From the NCBI GenBank assembly GCA_022497155.1, contig MU385780.1, forward strand, positions 62,001 through 126,000: a stretch of DNA of 64,000 bases, in the 5' to 3' direction. The notes beneath the pieces were generated by a model. The model saw only the letters and a list, made by a program, of their open reading frames with translations, was not told where the DNA came from and ran no database searches. Shown in pieces: positions 1 to 13,010 of this stretch. This DNA comes from Whalleya microplaca (Eukaryota; Ascomycota; Sordariomycetes; Xylariales; Xylariaceae). Position 1 is the first letter of the stretch. Each line of letters starts with the position of its first letter. The position numbers were made by a program, and so were the translations under genes.

Positions 1-1273
1 GAACAGATATAGTTGGTGCCTCGGAGATTTGACTTTGGGCTGAGAGTTCCTGATATTTATCATATCCTGGGGAAGCACTCTGGGGCACTGGGACGTAGGA
101 TCCGTTGGGAGAGTACGCGAGAGGGTATCCGTTTCCTACGAGCTCTTGGGGTCCAGAAGGTGGAGGCGGTGGCGATGCTGGTGGCTTCTCGGGAGTCGAG
201 GAGTTGCGTCGACCGTACTTCCGCAAATAGAGAACCCCCAGGACGATCAGCCCGATGACGGCGACACCACCCACAACGCCTCCGACTATCGCCCCTATGT
301 TTGTCGATGAAGTAGTCGAAGTTGACCCACTTGATTCAGTAGACGTAGATCCAGCCGTAGATCCAGCCGTCGATCCAGCCGTCGTAGCAGATGTAGTAGC
401 AGACGTTATGGAACGAGATGAGGAATCGGATGTAATCGTTGAATCAGAAGTAGTTGAAGCTTCGGTATTGAAATCGGGAGTAGTGGACATCAGCGACAAT
501 GGCGTATCCAGCATCCGAAATATTCGAGAATTACTTTGCGTATCGCAGTCCCATGCAGTGTATGTAGAGCTGCTCGTCTACAGCCATTATGATTAGCATT
601 CATCAGCCCCAGGACACTGCCGCTGTTGTTGCAATACATGATAAGATAAGTTCCGAAAACAATCTTATATGCTGACTCCTTAAAGGCATTATAGTTGATG
701 AATTCTTCCAACTTACAGAGAATTGCCAGGTGATGCAGTACGGGAGTCCCGATTGACTAGAGAATAGGTCAGCTAACCAGGAACAAACGCAACATACCCC
801 ATGAAAGAGAATTGCGTACCAACAACGCGTCTTCGCACCCGTAGCACATTCGCTTGTCGGATTCCAGTCGTTACATACAGTCCAGAAGGTAGATGTACAA
901 GCCTGCAACCCTCCAGTACAACAACCTCTGAACTTGCCAATATTCTCACACGTCGCGGTGGTATCATAGCACGTGTACGTCATACCAGCTTCGCGGTCGA
1001 GTCAGTTCAAATCGATTCCCAACGCGTTCAATACTTTAGGGGCGCCCTCTTACTATCGGCGTAGCCAAATCCGCAAGTATCCTGCCCCATCGTGTAGCCG
1101 TCCCTCCTCAGCAGTTCCATGGACGCAAAGTACGGCGGGGCCGCCGTTGGCGCCGGCTCGCGTATTCCGCGGATAGCGCCATCCTCGGTGTGGGTAGCGA
1201 CTGGGGAGAGTCCGAGTCTCGCAGCTGAGGCTATCCCGGCGGGAAGCAAGAAGCAGAAGAACGGGCGCCTCAT
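1..1273 (-). CDS. Secreted Cys-rich, Ser/Thr-stalked single-pass membrane protein (C-terminus beyond left edge)
   Basis: Spliced model, minus strand: exons 1273-1054, 988-820, 756-717 and 577 to the left edge; all phases fit. The start is the ATG at 1273, which opens a signal peptide (MRRPFFCFLLPAGIASAA). The ectodomain, residues about 60-150, is Cys-rich (TCGFGYADTG, YTCYDTTATCENIG, RGCCTG, TRCCQSGLPYC, TAWDCDT). A Ser/Thr-rich stalk follows, with three GSTA-type repeats, then a Gly/Val/Ile transmembrane helix and a cytosolic start LRKYGRR with a Pro-rich tail. This layout is common in Pezizomycotina plasma-membrane proteins, where a wall-sensing role is often guessed but not shown. The frame is still open at base 1, so the protein is incomplete. 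The fold is seen in sequence; the function is unknown. Confidence 0.72.
349..384 (-). repeat. 12-bp tandem repeat in the Ser/Thr stalk
   Basis: Three near-identical copies of a 12-bp unit (agatccagccgt on the plus strand) encode repeated Ala-Gly-Ser-Thr in the stalk of the left-edge membrane protein. In-frame units of this kind can change stalk length between strains. Confidence 0.7.
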
Positions 1274-2996
1274 GACCGAGGGTATCGTGACTACGGGACC
1301 TGCAAGTGTGGGAGGTGAATACACGAGACGACGATGGTCGTGGGTAGTGGGCGCCGGCTCAGTTTTTGAAGAATTTCAGACGCGATATCGCCAAGCCGCG
1401 AGCGCTTTCAGCTCTCCGCTAGTCCTGCCGAATCAACGATTAAGGCCGACATCGTCTTCCAATAGTATTACTAGATTACCGAGACAGTAGCCCGTTCTGG
1501 GAATCGGTGGTTAAGCCGGTGAAAGCAGATGGATAAGGCTAATCAGACGTTGAAGCGAGTTCGCCATCATATAGTCTGAGCCTGGGTGGCCATACCATTG
1601 ATGAGGATTGATCGTTCCAATCCATGCCGTCTGGGTACAATCGTGAATAACTATCTAACGTAAAGCTCTAGGAGAGATCTCACAGAATTAGAGACTCAAT
1701 ATTTCGCATAGGTTGGACTATAAATGAGAGTGAGTTGGGTGAGTTGAGCAGACTGAGCCTCCTAACATTCATGATCTTAGAGAACTGGCCAACACCACTA
1801 AGTATGAAGTATTAAAAAGAGAACCCGCTCCTCCCCTATCCTCAGGTCGCTTTATAGTGTTCGATGTAGCTCTTCGCCGTCCCGTGTGTTCAGGGGTAAT
1901 TCTCCAAGCTACACAACTAATATGGTTACACCATATGCGTAGGTAGCAGAGCGTTGCTTATAAGCGTGAGAAAATGGCTAAGCAGTATTATGTTATGCAT
2001 TTATGTGATGATAGTTACCTACCGAATACTGTTCTTTCACCCAATGAGGGGTTGATAAATTCAAACGACTATGAGGTGCAGGCAAAGATTGTATATATAG
2101 TGATTGCAGCATGATTGCAACATGCCTGCTTATAGTATAAATGTCAAATACATAAGTAGGTATTATCCAAACGGTAAAATAACTTCTAGAACATTGTCAA
2201 TCTGGGCATTGCAGAACGACAAACACAATAAGTGATATTATAACATTACCTAGCTTTACCATCATATTACCAATTACCAATAAGTAATGAGTATTTCCAA
2301 TATCTGCACCTTCAATAGACATATATACTATAAGTATGAAGGAATGATCTAATTATGTAATCAACACTATATGCTTCTGTGTGATTACATATAATACCTG
2401 GTGAAGGTGTCACCGCTGAGAACCCACAACTACCTGACAGGTACTAAGGTACCAGGAGGGAGGAGAAAACGTTCGTAGGCTGTAAGGGTGTGTAGGTAGT
2501 TTCTAAGTCTGAGCTAATCTAAGGTGTCTGGCGTGAGCCTAAAGGCTCACCTCCGCAGCACGTGACTAGGTCTCACTACATCCACCCCCAGCAGGAGGTA
2601 AGCAGGCTGGCAGGTAAGGGGAGGTGCGGGGCATTCGACCCCTGGCACTTTGTTCGTTATCTTATCAGGCATGATCCATCTCCCATACCCCCACCTGATC
2701 ATAGTAAAAAAAAAAAAATATTTTTTTTATATTTTTTTCCCGTTCCTCTCACTCACTACACAGCCCAAGCCGTATAAATACCATACGTGGTACAGAAACC
2801 CAGAGGCGGGAAGAAGAAGAAGAACGCCCAAGTCTATTTGGTGTCCCGTCTTCTACTCCTTCGGGCTCTTTCATTTCTTTTCCTATACGGGAACCTGGTT
2901 ACATTGTTGCCTTCTTTTGTTGTCATCCCGACTGTTTCTGATCGCGTCCTCTTGGAATCTCGCGCCCGACGTTTGAACGTCGACGCCGCTGAAGCC
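1274..2996. other. Intergenic region, divergent promoters
   Basis: No coding signal was found. The stretch from about 1900 to 2420 is AT-rich with many TATA/ATTA words. An A-tract and T-tract pair lies at 2706-2738, followed by a pyrimidine-rich leader, and is probably part of the promoter of the karyopherin gene to the right. Confidence 0.6.
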
Positions 2997-5900
2997 ATGG
3001 ACCAACAAAAGCTTGTTGAGCTGCTTCAGGCTTCCCAGATCCGTCAGTATTCTTCCATTGAATATTATTACATAGCTCAGAGATGCTAATTCTCTCTGCA
3101 GCCGACACGCAGAAGGTCAAGGCTGCCACCGCCGAGCTGCGAAAGAACTTCTACCCTCACCCCGATTCCCTGCTCGGCCTGCTACATGTCATCGTCTCCC
3201 ATCCCGATGCCACCGTCCGCATGCTGGCTTCCGTCCAGGCCCTGCGACTTGTTCCCAAGCACTGGAAGAACATCGCAGTCGACCAGAAGCCCGCCGTGCG
3301 CAACGAGATCCTCCAGGCCATCGTGCGAGAGCAGGATGCGAAGTGCCGCCACGGCCTGTCTCGTGTCATTGCTGCCGTTGCTACCCTCGACTTCGAGGAC
3401 AACCAGTGGGCCGACCTCTTGCCTGCTGTCCTGCAGCTGACCACCTCGGACGTCGTCGCCCAGCGCGAGGTCGGCTCCTACATCATCTTCAGTCTCCTCG
3501 AGGCAAATCCCACCTACTTTGAATCCCACCTGCCCAGGCTGTTCGAGCTGTTCTCCAAGACCATCAGGGATCCCGAGAGTCGCGATGTCCGCGTCAACAC
3601 CATGATGTCTATCGGCTCTGTGCTGATGTTGATCGATGCTGACGAGGACGAGCAATCTCTAAGTATCGTTCAGGAATTTGTCCCCGCCATGGTGGATGTC
3701 CTGAAGGATGCCGTCGACAATGACGACGACGAGAGGATACAGCAGTCCTTCGAGGTCTTCCAGTCCTTCTTAGCCTACGACTCCGCATTGCTCTCACGCT
3801 ACTTCAAGGATCTGGTCCAGTTCATGCTGGACCTAGCCGCAAACACCAATGCCGAAAACGACGTCCGAGTACAGGCTATGGCCTTCCTCGCCCAGGTCGT
3901 CAGATATCGCCGCATGAAGATCCAAGGTATCCCTGATATGGGCGCTCAACTTATGAAGAAGAGCTTGGTGATCCTGTCTGAGCTGGATGATGATGATGAC
4001 GACGACGACACAACACCTGCGCGGTCCGCTCTTTCGTTAATAGATCAGCTTGCCAGCGATCTGCCGCCGCGGCAAGTTATCGTGCCTCTATTGGATGAAT
4101 TCCCAAGATATGCCAGCTCCGAGAACTCGGGCCAACGCAAGGCCTGCATCTTGGGCCTTGGCACATGTGCCGAAGGCGCCCCGGAGTTTGTGTCCACCCA
4201 GATAGCATCTGTGATGCCTACAGTCCTCCGTCTCCTTCAGGACCAGGAGAGAGGTGTCCGTTATGCCGCTCTCCAGGGTCTCATGCGTCTAGGAGAGGAT
4301 TTGTCTGATAGCATGTCCTCGCACCATGACGCCATTATGACCGCCCTGGTTTTGAACCTGGATGCGGCTGCTGGTGATGAGACCGATAAGAAGAATACCG
4401 AGATCATTCGATCTGTCTGTGGTGCTATTGACTCCATGGCTGAGGGATTCGGGTCGGACGTCATGAACAAGTATGGAGAGAGCATGATTCACCGTATCGG
4501 GAACTTTCTATCCCACCCTGATTTCAAGGTGAAGGCTTCTGCCGCTGGCGCCCTTGGCGCCATCGCTACGTCTATCAAGGGCGCCTTCATTCCTTATCTC
4601 AAGCATACTATGGAGGCGATGTCGAACTATATCGTGGCAGAAAGTGGTGAGGACGAGTTATCGTTGAGAAGCGCCGTCTGTGATGCTATGGGCCGTGTGG
4701 CCGTCGGCGTTGGAGCCCAAGAGTTCAGCCCGTATGTCATGCCTTTGTTGTTGTCTAGCGAGAGGGCCCTTCACCTAGACAATCCTCGTCTTCGAGAAAC
4801 CACTTTCATTTTGTGGAGTCAGCTCGCTACCGTGTACGAAGGTGACCTCGGCGATTCCCTTGCTGGCATCTTCAAGGGTCTGTTTGAGAGCCTCGAACTC
4901 GAGGAAGAGGATGTTGAGCTCGACCTCAGCGAAGAGCAGCAAGGGCTGGTTGACGAGGAGATCATCATACAAGGAAAGAAAATCAAGGTGAAGAACGCCG
5001 ATGAGGTCGATGATGAAGAAGATGGCATGGATGACGACGATGATGACGACGACGACTGGGATGACCTTGTTGGCGTGTCAGCGCAAGCTTTAGAGAAGGA
5101 GATCGCGCTCGAGGTGCTGGGCGATGTCATCTACGCTGCTAAAGAAAAGAGCGCCCCGTACATCGAGAAGGCTGTGGAGCTTGTGGCCCCTTTTGCCGAG
5201 CATTCTTATGAGGGATGCCGGAAGACGGCCATTGGAACCCTCTGGCGAACATACGCCTGCGTGTGGGAAGCTATGGAGAAGCAGACTGGACAGAAGTGGG
5301 AGCCAGGTTTGCCGTTGAAATTCGAGCCCATCCCCAACATCGTCAAGCTGGGCGAGATCGTCGCCACCGCCACCATGCATATCTGGCTAGAAGAATCTGA
5401 CCGGTAAGGTGTTTTTCGTTTATAACCCCCTATTCTTCCCATGTCTGCTACAATGATGACTACACTACGTATTACCCAGCTCACTCAGACGCTTTGCGGT
5501 GGTGAGAACGCGTAACAAAAATCTGATTTTGCTTTTCCTTCCTTCTCTTCAATAGCATTGAATATAGAGAGAAGACGGAAGCTGACTATAATTAGGGATA
5601 CCGTCACGGAAATCAACCGCAGTGTTGCCTTTACACTGAAGGCGTGTGGCCCGGCAATTCTAGGGCAGAAGGATATGATGCAGCAGATCATTACTGTTCT
5701 TGGCACAATCATCACTCACGCGCATCCATGTCAACAAGATCTCGGTGACGAAGAGGAGAACCAGGACACATCCCACGGAAGTTCTGAGTGGGACTGGGCC
5801 GTCGTGGATACGGCACTAGACGTCCTGATCGGGCTTGCATGCGCTCTGGGAGGTCAGTTTGCGGAGGTCTGGAAGGTCTTTGAGAAGCCTATCATGAAGC

Positions 5901-6572
5901 TACTCAGCTCCAACGAGGCAATCGAGCGATCAACAGCTGTCGGCGTAGTGGCCGAGTGCGTCGCCTACATGGGTGGTGCTGTTTCTCCCTACACGGCGAA
6001 TCTGCTACGCCCACTGCTGCATCGCCTGTCGGACGAAGACAAGGAAACCAAGTCTAACGCAGCCTACGCGACCGGACAGCTCATCTACCATTCAGAGGAC
6101 CAGAAGACCTATCTCCCTGCGTACCCCGAAATCATGGGAAAGCTAGAACCGCTGTTGAGCATTAGAGATGCCCGGCTACAGGACAACGCTGCCGGCTGTC
6201 TATGCCGAATGATCTTGGCCCATCCTGATCAGGTCCCGATTACCGACGTGCTCCCTATACTTGTCGACCTACTTCCTCTCAAGGAGGACTACGAAGAGAA
6301 CAAGCCGGTGTATCAATGCTTGCACAATCTATGTAAGTTATACTTCATTGTAAAACAATACAATTCCATTCGCACCCCGCAACGAGCTGTCGCATGTGGA
6401 ATGTTATGCTAATCGAAATGTCTCTGCAGATGTGCTCAACAATCCAACAGTCCAAGAGCTTACTCCTAAACTCCTCCACGTTTTCCAGCAGGTGCTCAGC
6501 CCCCCGGAGGATCAGCTTGAGCCCGAGACGAGAGAGGTAGTGCAGGAGATGGTGCGCATTCTCACCAAGTAG
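2997..6572 (+). CDS. kap123: Importin beta-4 family karyopherin (Kap123-like)
   Basis: Nuclear import receptor. Yeast Kap123 carries ribosomal proteins and histones H3/H4 through the nuclear pore. Exons 2997-3042, 3102-5403, 5596-6332 and 6430-6572 give 1075 residues, close to the family size of about 1100. The ATG begins MDQQKLVELLQAS; intron 1 (donor GTCAGT) restores the conserved IPDTQKVKAAT. The protein is a run of HEAT repeats (for example LLGLLHVIVSHPDATVRMLA near the N-terminus). Two acidic loops are visible: LDDDDDDDDTTP in the first third and a longer Asp stretch near residue 650, the latter typical of cargo-binding loops. The third exon continues DTVTEINRSVAFTLKACGPA. Family assignment is firm. 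Intron 2 is long (192 nt) and ends at a clear CTGAC branch and TTAG. Confidence 0.93.
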
Positions 6573-9500
6573 ATCGGCGATGTCAGGTATGAAATTTTGG
6601 AGTGCAAGAAGGCTTCTCGGGAGTGACGCTGGCCATTCGTCCAGAGGAGAACCTAACGGTTAAAGGGCTATAATGGAAAGGTCATGATGATGGAAATGGG
6701 CATGACAGTGGAAAGGAAAAAGGATATGACGACACGAGTTGTATGAGTGCATGAAGTAGGGAGGTATGTGCGATAGCTACATATTGCGTTCTTACATAGA
6801 TGATTCCCCCAAACCCAGATTTTCAATTGATAGAATATGGGTTTCCCTTGCGGGAGAACCCCATTTCGAGATTTCGCTGCATAAAGCACTGCCTGCTTGC
6901 CTGTTGAAAAGCGATGGAAATATAGATATGCGAGTTAATGCCCTCGGCAACGCTGAAGACTGACTGGACAAGGTGAAGTAGCTCGAGCTTGGCAACCGAT
7001 TCACCAATGGACGATGTTATCATATTTCTTTACCACTGCCGTGGTAGACCGTCGAAACATCTCGCGGTTTTGGAGGCGGACGTATTAGAGAGTGTTACAT
7101 ACCTCTGGCCAGAGAGCCACCGAGCCCCCGAGCAAGTTGCGGCGAGTACTTACCAGTATGCGACTCGGCCTCGTTGGCCAAGAGTTCCAAGACAGACGGA
7201 CGAGACAAGCAATTGTGTCCCCGCTATCCAGGTAGTTAGGTAGGTAGGTAGTCGCATTGCGGGATAAGAAGCTTAATATCATGGTTCCAGGCATAGAGGG
7301 CACAGACGAACGACCAGGCGGCTTAATGTGAGTAATGTACATGTAGGTGAGACGGGAGGACACGACTTGGCTTTGCTATAGCCTACTTGGCGATGGTTTA
7401 TTTTAGGTTTGGTCAAGTAGGCGGACTCATCAGTTTCATTCCAAGGCAAGACATACGTCGATTATACGCGGTACGTGTGATCAGGACCTGTAGGTGCCTC
7501 TGCATTTTGCTCACTTTGAAACGAGGCATGTAGGCACTAATAATTGACTGACTGGCTGGCTAGCCATCTAGTTGGCATGAGCATAGATAATACCTAATGC
7601 CTTGTAGTGAATAGGCCAACCAGAGAAGTACATAGTTAGATCAACAAGTATATTACTAGATAGGTCGGGAAAGGAGACTGGGAATGCGGGAAATTTAAGC
7701 TTGAAATTAGGAAATCCTACCGTAGTGTTGTAATAATATTCCCTCCGGATAGGTACTTTGTCCAGGGACAAAAGATTTCGAATAAATAAACAATGTCTAA
7801 CGCAGGTTGATGATGAGCCGTCACCGAAATTGTCATTCACACGGTCGCAGTGGAATATGAATCGAGAAGTCGGCTTCCGCATTGAGTAATTGGGATCCTG
7901 CAATTTTTCCTTCCAATGGAACTCTTCAGTGAGAAGCGAAATGAGACAAACTCTTCAAGGAGCTTCCTGCGTGCGGACCGATGTACATACTGCGTAGACT
8001 GAACAGAAAGGAGAACATATGGGTAGGACATGAAGATTCCTATCTACGCATGTGGCTGCACCCATACAATTTCGGATCTCAGGGCATTCATTCTCTTGGT
8101 AAATAGACTAGAGCTATTAATTACCGATTATTTTTTTCTCATTTCCCCTTTTTCGAGATACTTCCCTTCGTAGGGCGACGAGCGCGCTTCAGACTGAAAC
8201 AAAGCTAAATATCATTGGCTTATACAGTAAGCAATCAGTTAACCATAGAGGTTTGAGAGTCAGTCAGTCTAAAGAAACTAGATTGGCTAGGTCGCCCTCT
8301 TATCATAGGTCTCTACGTGTTCCCCCCTTTTACATGTACTAGTAAAAGGCCAAGTAATATTCGGTCCTCGTTACTCATAAACGTGGCTTGCTATTTGATG
8401 CCATTGTCTCAAGTACTCACTAAGATAAGATGTAAATTTTTTCGGTAGGCGTCTTTTCGTCTGCCATCAGCTACGGCGTCTTTCAGTCGCTTCACCCACG
8501 CTGTCGATTGTCCGGGGAGGTTGGGGTATATATAACTGAGTTATTATCGAGAGAGAGGTTGGAGTTGCCAGCCACGTATAATATGACAACATCAGTCTTC
8601 AGATCAAGCCCAGACAACCTGTTTGGGTTCAACATATTGTATATTGTACATATAATTCAAAGTCTACCAGGCGATACTGTGAACAATAATGATCAGGAGA
8701 CTGTGCTGTCACTACCACCTTGACGCACTGAGTACGAAGTAGCATCCACCCTTCCTCATCCACAGCTCCCCTGCCGAGGGCCAGCCCATTCGCTGCAGCA
8801 CCGTACAGCATGTACGTGTGTATGTATGTACTCTAGATGCGGTCTCTTACCCCTGCGTAGTGCGTTCTTCAGCATCCAATAGGCAAAAAGGTTGTCACAG
8901 TGGCAGAAGGGCCAAGTGGCTTGCTGGCTGGCCGAACCGTCCTATGACATATTCTTCGATTTGTGGGTGTCGAGTCGCATCCAGTTGGGTTTAGACGCTC
9001 ACGCCTGCATAGGATCCCGGCGACCCCTGAAACGAGCTAAAGCAATCACTGTGGGATCGCGCACTGTCGACAAGCAAGCTTTTACGGGTTAAGCTTCGTC
9101 CCGCCCTCTGCTATCGACATCATATAACGTAAGGCCTCATGCTGTGCAGGTGGCAGGCCGTGGTCCTCTCTTGTTGATAACCAAGCTAATAGGTAAGGTC
9201 TAGAAGTACAGTACATGATTCTAGTTACTCAGAGATGATTCAAATCCTTCAAGAATTGGCCGTTCCAACAACTTGCTGAACAGCCTCACATCTCAGATAG
9301 ATGGATTGTGTGCACCGTACTTCGTAGACCTCGACATCCCCCCAGCCAAAAGAATAATAAATGGCAAGCGAGGGAACATGACAAGCAAGCTAAGGCAAGT
9401 CGAGCCGTTGATAAGAACCTCTTAGCAGCTGGGAGCTAATGTTGGCCCTAGCGGAAAACTTACCCCTGGCCTATCTGCCAACCCTGCCTACCTACCTCTC

Positions 9501-11828
9501 CGCTGTGCCGCCGGGGAGCCCTCTCCGATCTGCGCGCCCGTCGTTCGATAGGCGCCTAAGCTGGGAAATGGTGATGAACATCGTGGGGAATCCTGGCCTT
9601 GATGCCTTGATATGTGTGCATTGACATCGGACAAGCCCAACTGCCCGGCCGCCCGCCCCGCGCGGTTGTCTTCTGTGCGGTCTGTCAATCTGTCAGTCTG
9701 TCTATGTAGGATACCCCAGCACAGAGGTATTCCATAGATACTCAAGTATGTATATATGTATACATTCAAATAGGGTTGAGGATTGGTTACTACTGTGTGC
9801 GTAAAGATGTGCTACATAAATAGGTATTCAATCAGTCGAGCTCGTATTGCTTCATGCGTTCTACATGTATATAGCAAATTCCCATCATATTGCTTGTATG
9901 TCCGGGTTGGCGATGCAACGATAATATGTATGGTGATGGGTAAAATAGGTAAGCATTGCGCGTAATTACGGTACCAAAGCTGCAAAGACAAAATCGTGTC
10001 CAGACTACATAGTAACAGCTGTGGATGGTTGGACGTCTACCTACATGTAGGTACAGGCAGCCCTGTTCTATATTATACATACACACACTGTATGTTTGTA
10101 TTGTACCTACCTGATTCTATTTCCATTGGCGAGGTAATAAACTATTGTGCAAATATTACACAGTAATGCATGCGAAGAAAGAGATTAGGTAGCACGATGC
10201 GAGATAGAGCTGGTGGGCGCAGGCTGCTCGCAGTAGTCGTGACACACCGATGAAAATAGAAGCGTCTCAATTCTAAACGAACTATGAGCATGAGTTCTGT
10301 AGCTATTGTGAGATTGAGGTACGGTGGAAGAATGCATGTCTACAAGTTATTACACACGTATGTTCGATGGTATGTTACATGTTCATGGTACGTGTATGTA
10401 TGTATGTACGTATGTATGTATGAAATATTCTTTCACCTAAGAAAGAAGAAAATTTCATACTGCCGGCACTAATTACATACTCGCCTCCGCTACAGCTTGC
10501 GGAGCTGATTGTCGATCACTTATATCCCCGTCTCCCTGTCTCCCTGTCTGTTCCTTACCGGCCTGCCAGCTAGTCTGCTACTTGGTAGTTTGCTAATATG
10601 GAGCTGGATAAGTACAGTACAAGACCATACTATGTATTGATGAATCTCGATAGGCAAGATTGGGATCCCCTCTTCAATAGTTGGTACTTGGATGAGCAGC
10701 GAACGATCAGCGCACCACGAAAATGCCCATCGACTACCAGAATACCATCGAGCTATCTGGCACGAGAAGTCAGAAAAAACAGGCTTTCTGTTTATCCTAT
10801 GCTGTCCACTCTGGGTCAGCTATCTTCATTCGGCAGTGCCGACGTCGACGATCCTCTGACCTATCAATTAGGTCTGTCCATCTAGTTGCCAGGATACACA
10901 CTCTTGCTATGTTGCTCTGGTTGACTCAATTGCCCGCATACTGTACGGTACCAACCTCCAGGCAGGCCAAAGATCCAGCCCCCATCGTACGGCAGATACA
11001 CTGGCCTGGCTGGTGGGAGTACAATACAATGCAATACAATACTTTGTGCATGTACAAATGGTGCGGTCCTGTCTCAGAGCACCAGCAGACTGACAGCACT
11101 TGCATTGGAAAGGATACATTTTCCAGAGATGTGGCATTCGTGCTCCAATACATACATACATTCGGCGGTAATGCACATGCAAAACAGGTTACCGACACTG
11201 ATCCAGCCTTTTCCGTCGTGGAGTTTGTTCCCGTAGAAATAAAAAAGAAGACAGGTGAATCACAGAAGCTTCTAAAAGGAACCGCTGTCCCAAACGAACC
11301 GACTGGCAGGCAAACTATACAGTACGTAGACCGATGATTGCGACTGTAAGTTGATGTACATATGTACTAGCGCAGAGAGGGATCGCCACGACTACTGTAC
11401 CTAACAACCCCGGTCAAAGGAGTGAACCAGGGTCAGTACAACATGTACACCCGCGGCAGCTTGTTATGATATTGTAGACAATGGGGTGGTAGATAGATAG
11501 ATAGGTAGGCATGCGATGTAATGTAATGGACGAATGAGAGCGCGACACTCCGAGGAATCCCAGAATGATGAGGAGCAATATATAGAGACGGCTGCAGTTC
11601 AATTCCTTCCCTCCTTCCTCCCCTTCCCTTCCCTCCTCTTCATCCCTTTTTTTCCTATTCACATCAGTCTCGGTAAAGCAAGAGTGAGGAGTGCTGTCGT
11701 GAGACATTGGGGCCCAAGCAGTCATTCGCTACCAACCCGTCTGTACAATATCCTGCCCTTTTCCATATTGCAATTGTCTATAACAACATCGGTCGCTATC
11801 ATTCACGATTCGAACACCGACATCAAGA
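6573..11828. other. Gene-poor 5.2 kb stretch
   Basis: I see no gene I can support. The largest open frame (10723-11337, plus) has no recognisable motif and unusual composition. Microsatellites: TAGG repeats at 7231-7252, TATG repeats at 10394-10422, GATA/GTAG repeats at about 11488-11510. A long pyrimidine tract (11604-11654) and a TATA-like word (about 11578-11586) lie just upstream of the wall-protein gene and look like its promoter. Confidence 0.5.
11604..11654 (+). promoter_or_regulatory. Pyrimidine-rich (CT) promoter tract
   Basis: An almost pure C/T tract lies about 180-225 bases before the wall-protein ATG, with a TATA-like atatatagag just before it. CT boxes of this kind are common just upstream of transcription starts in highly expressed fungal genes. 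The role here is inferred. Confidence 0.4.
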
Positions 11829-13010
11829 ATGCAGTACTCACTCGCTCTTCTTTCTGCCCTTTTGGGTGTGGCCGTCGCGGCGCCACAAGGTGTCACTGAC
11901 AAGCTGACGCCGACCGGTGCTGCCCCGGCGGGCTGCACGGGGAGCTTCGATGGTAACTTCGAGATCACGATCGCCGAGGTCACGGAGAAGAGGGCCGTTT
12001 CCATGCCACAGGTATGAGCCAACTACGCGACAAGACGCGACGCGAGAATCCTGTATTGAGTTGAGATGGTCTAACAATCGAAACAGAAGCGCGCTGCATG
12101 TGGTAAGGAGGGTGTGCTCGTGTTGTCGTTGAAGGATGGCGACACGTTAGATGCCCAGGGACGGACTGGATACATTGCGTCCAACCACCAGTTCCAATTC
12201 GACAAGCCCGCTCAAGCCGGCGCCCTGATCACGAATGGCTTCTCCGTCTGCCAGAACAACATCTTGGCGCTCGGTGACTCGCAAACATTCTACCGATGTC
12301 TCTCCGGAGACTTCTACAACCTCTACGACACCAACTGGGCCGCGCAGTGCGAGCCCGTGTCGATCATCGCCGTACCTTGTGGTGGAGAGGACTCCGTGAC
12401 GCAGAACCCTGACGGTCAACCCGCCGGAACCACCGTTGTCCAGACTACGATCGTGACCGCTCTGCCCGATGGTCAGCCGCAGGTCGTCACCACGGAGGTG
12501 CCCATCCCTATCTGCCAGATTGGTGATGGCCAGGTGCAAGCTGGAACGACGCCTTGTGTATCAGCGCCGTCCGCGCCGACTAGCACCTACGTGCCTGTCA
12601 GCGAGTACACGGATGGACAGATCCAGGTTACTCCCCCGGGCAGCGGTCCTGCTCCATCGGCACCCACGGCCACGGGTACTGCTCCCGCTCCCTCTGGACC
12701 CTCCGCCACGGCACCCGGGCCCTCAGAAACCGCGCCCTCGGGCACGGCTCCCGCTCCCTCTGGCACTGCTCCGTCAGGCTCTGCACCCGCATCATCGGGC
12801 TCGGCTCCTGCACCAAGCAGCAGTGGCCCAGTCAGCTCGAGTGCCAGCGTCCCCGCAAGCTCTAGCTCTGCAGTGGCGTCCGGCTCATCCAGCGCTTCGG
12901 CTCCCGCTGCTACGACCTCGGCACCGGGCCAGAGCGGATCGTCCCGAGTGTCCGTTGGTTCGGTGGGCGCGCTCATCCTCGGCGCCTTGATCGCCTTCTT
13001 CTACCTGTAA
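11829..13010 (+). CDS. PIR-like GPI-anchored cell-wall protein
   Basis: Exons 11829-12011 and 12087-13010; 368 residues. The signal peptide is MQYSLALLSALLGVAVAAP. Lys-Arg pairs (TEKRAV and PQKRAA, around residues 52-64) are candidate Kex2 cleavage sites. Next comes a domain like the C-terminal domain of yeast PIR wall proteins (LKDGDTLDAQGRTGYI, NHQFQFDKPAQAG, LALGDS, CLSGDFYNLYD) with cysteines at 66, 116, 132, 149 and 159. After it, not before it, come two PIR-repeat-like cores, CQIGDGQVQAG and YTDGQIQVTP. In PIR proteins the Gln of such repeats makes the alkali-labile link to beta-1,3-glucan. A long Ser/Pro/Ala/Thr-rich stretch and a hydrophobic end (GALILGALIAFFYL) complete a GPI-anchor signal. 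It should sit in the plasma membrane or wall. The domain match is by eye. Confidence 0.82.

Noticed and set aside
2706..2738. A-tract and T-tract as a possible transposon end or retroposon tail
   Set aside because: No target-site duplication or element body; fits a promoter poly(dA:dT) tract.
10723..11337. 204-codon plus-strand open frame
   Set aside because: No domain, signal or conserved-looking motif; rich in Met/Tyr/Thr from TACAAT-like repeats; probably chance in a long spacer.
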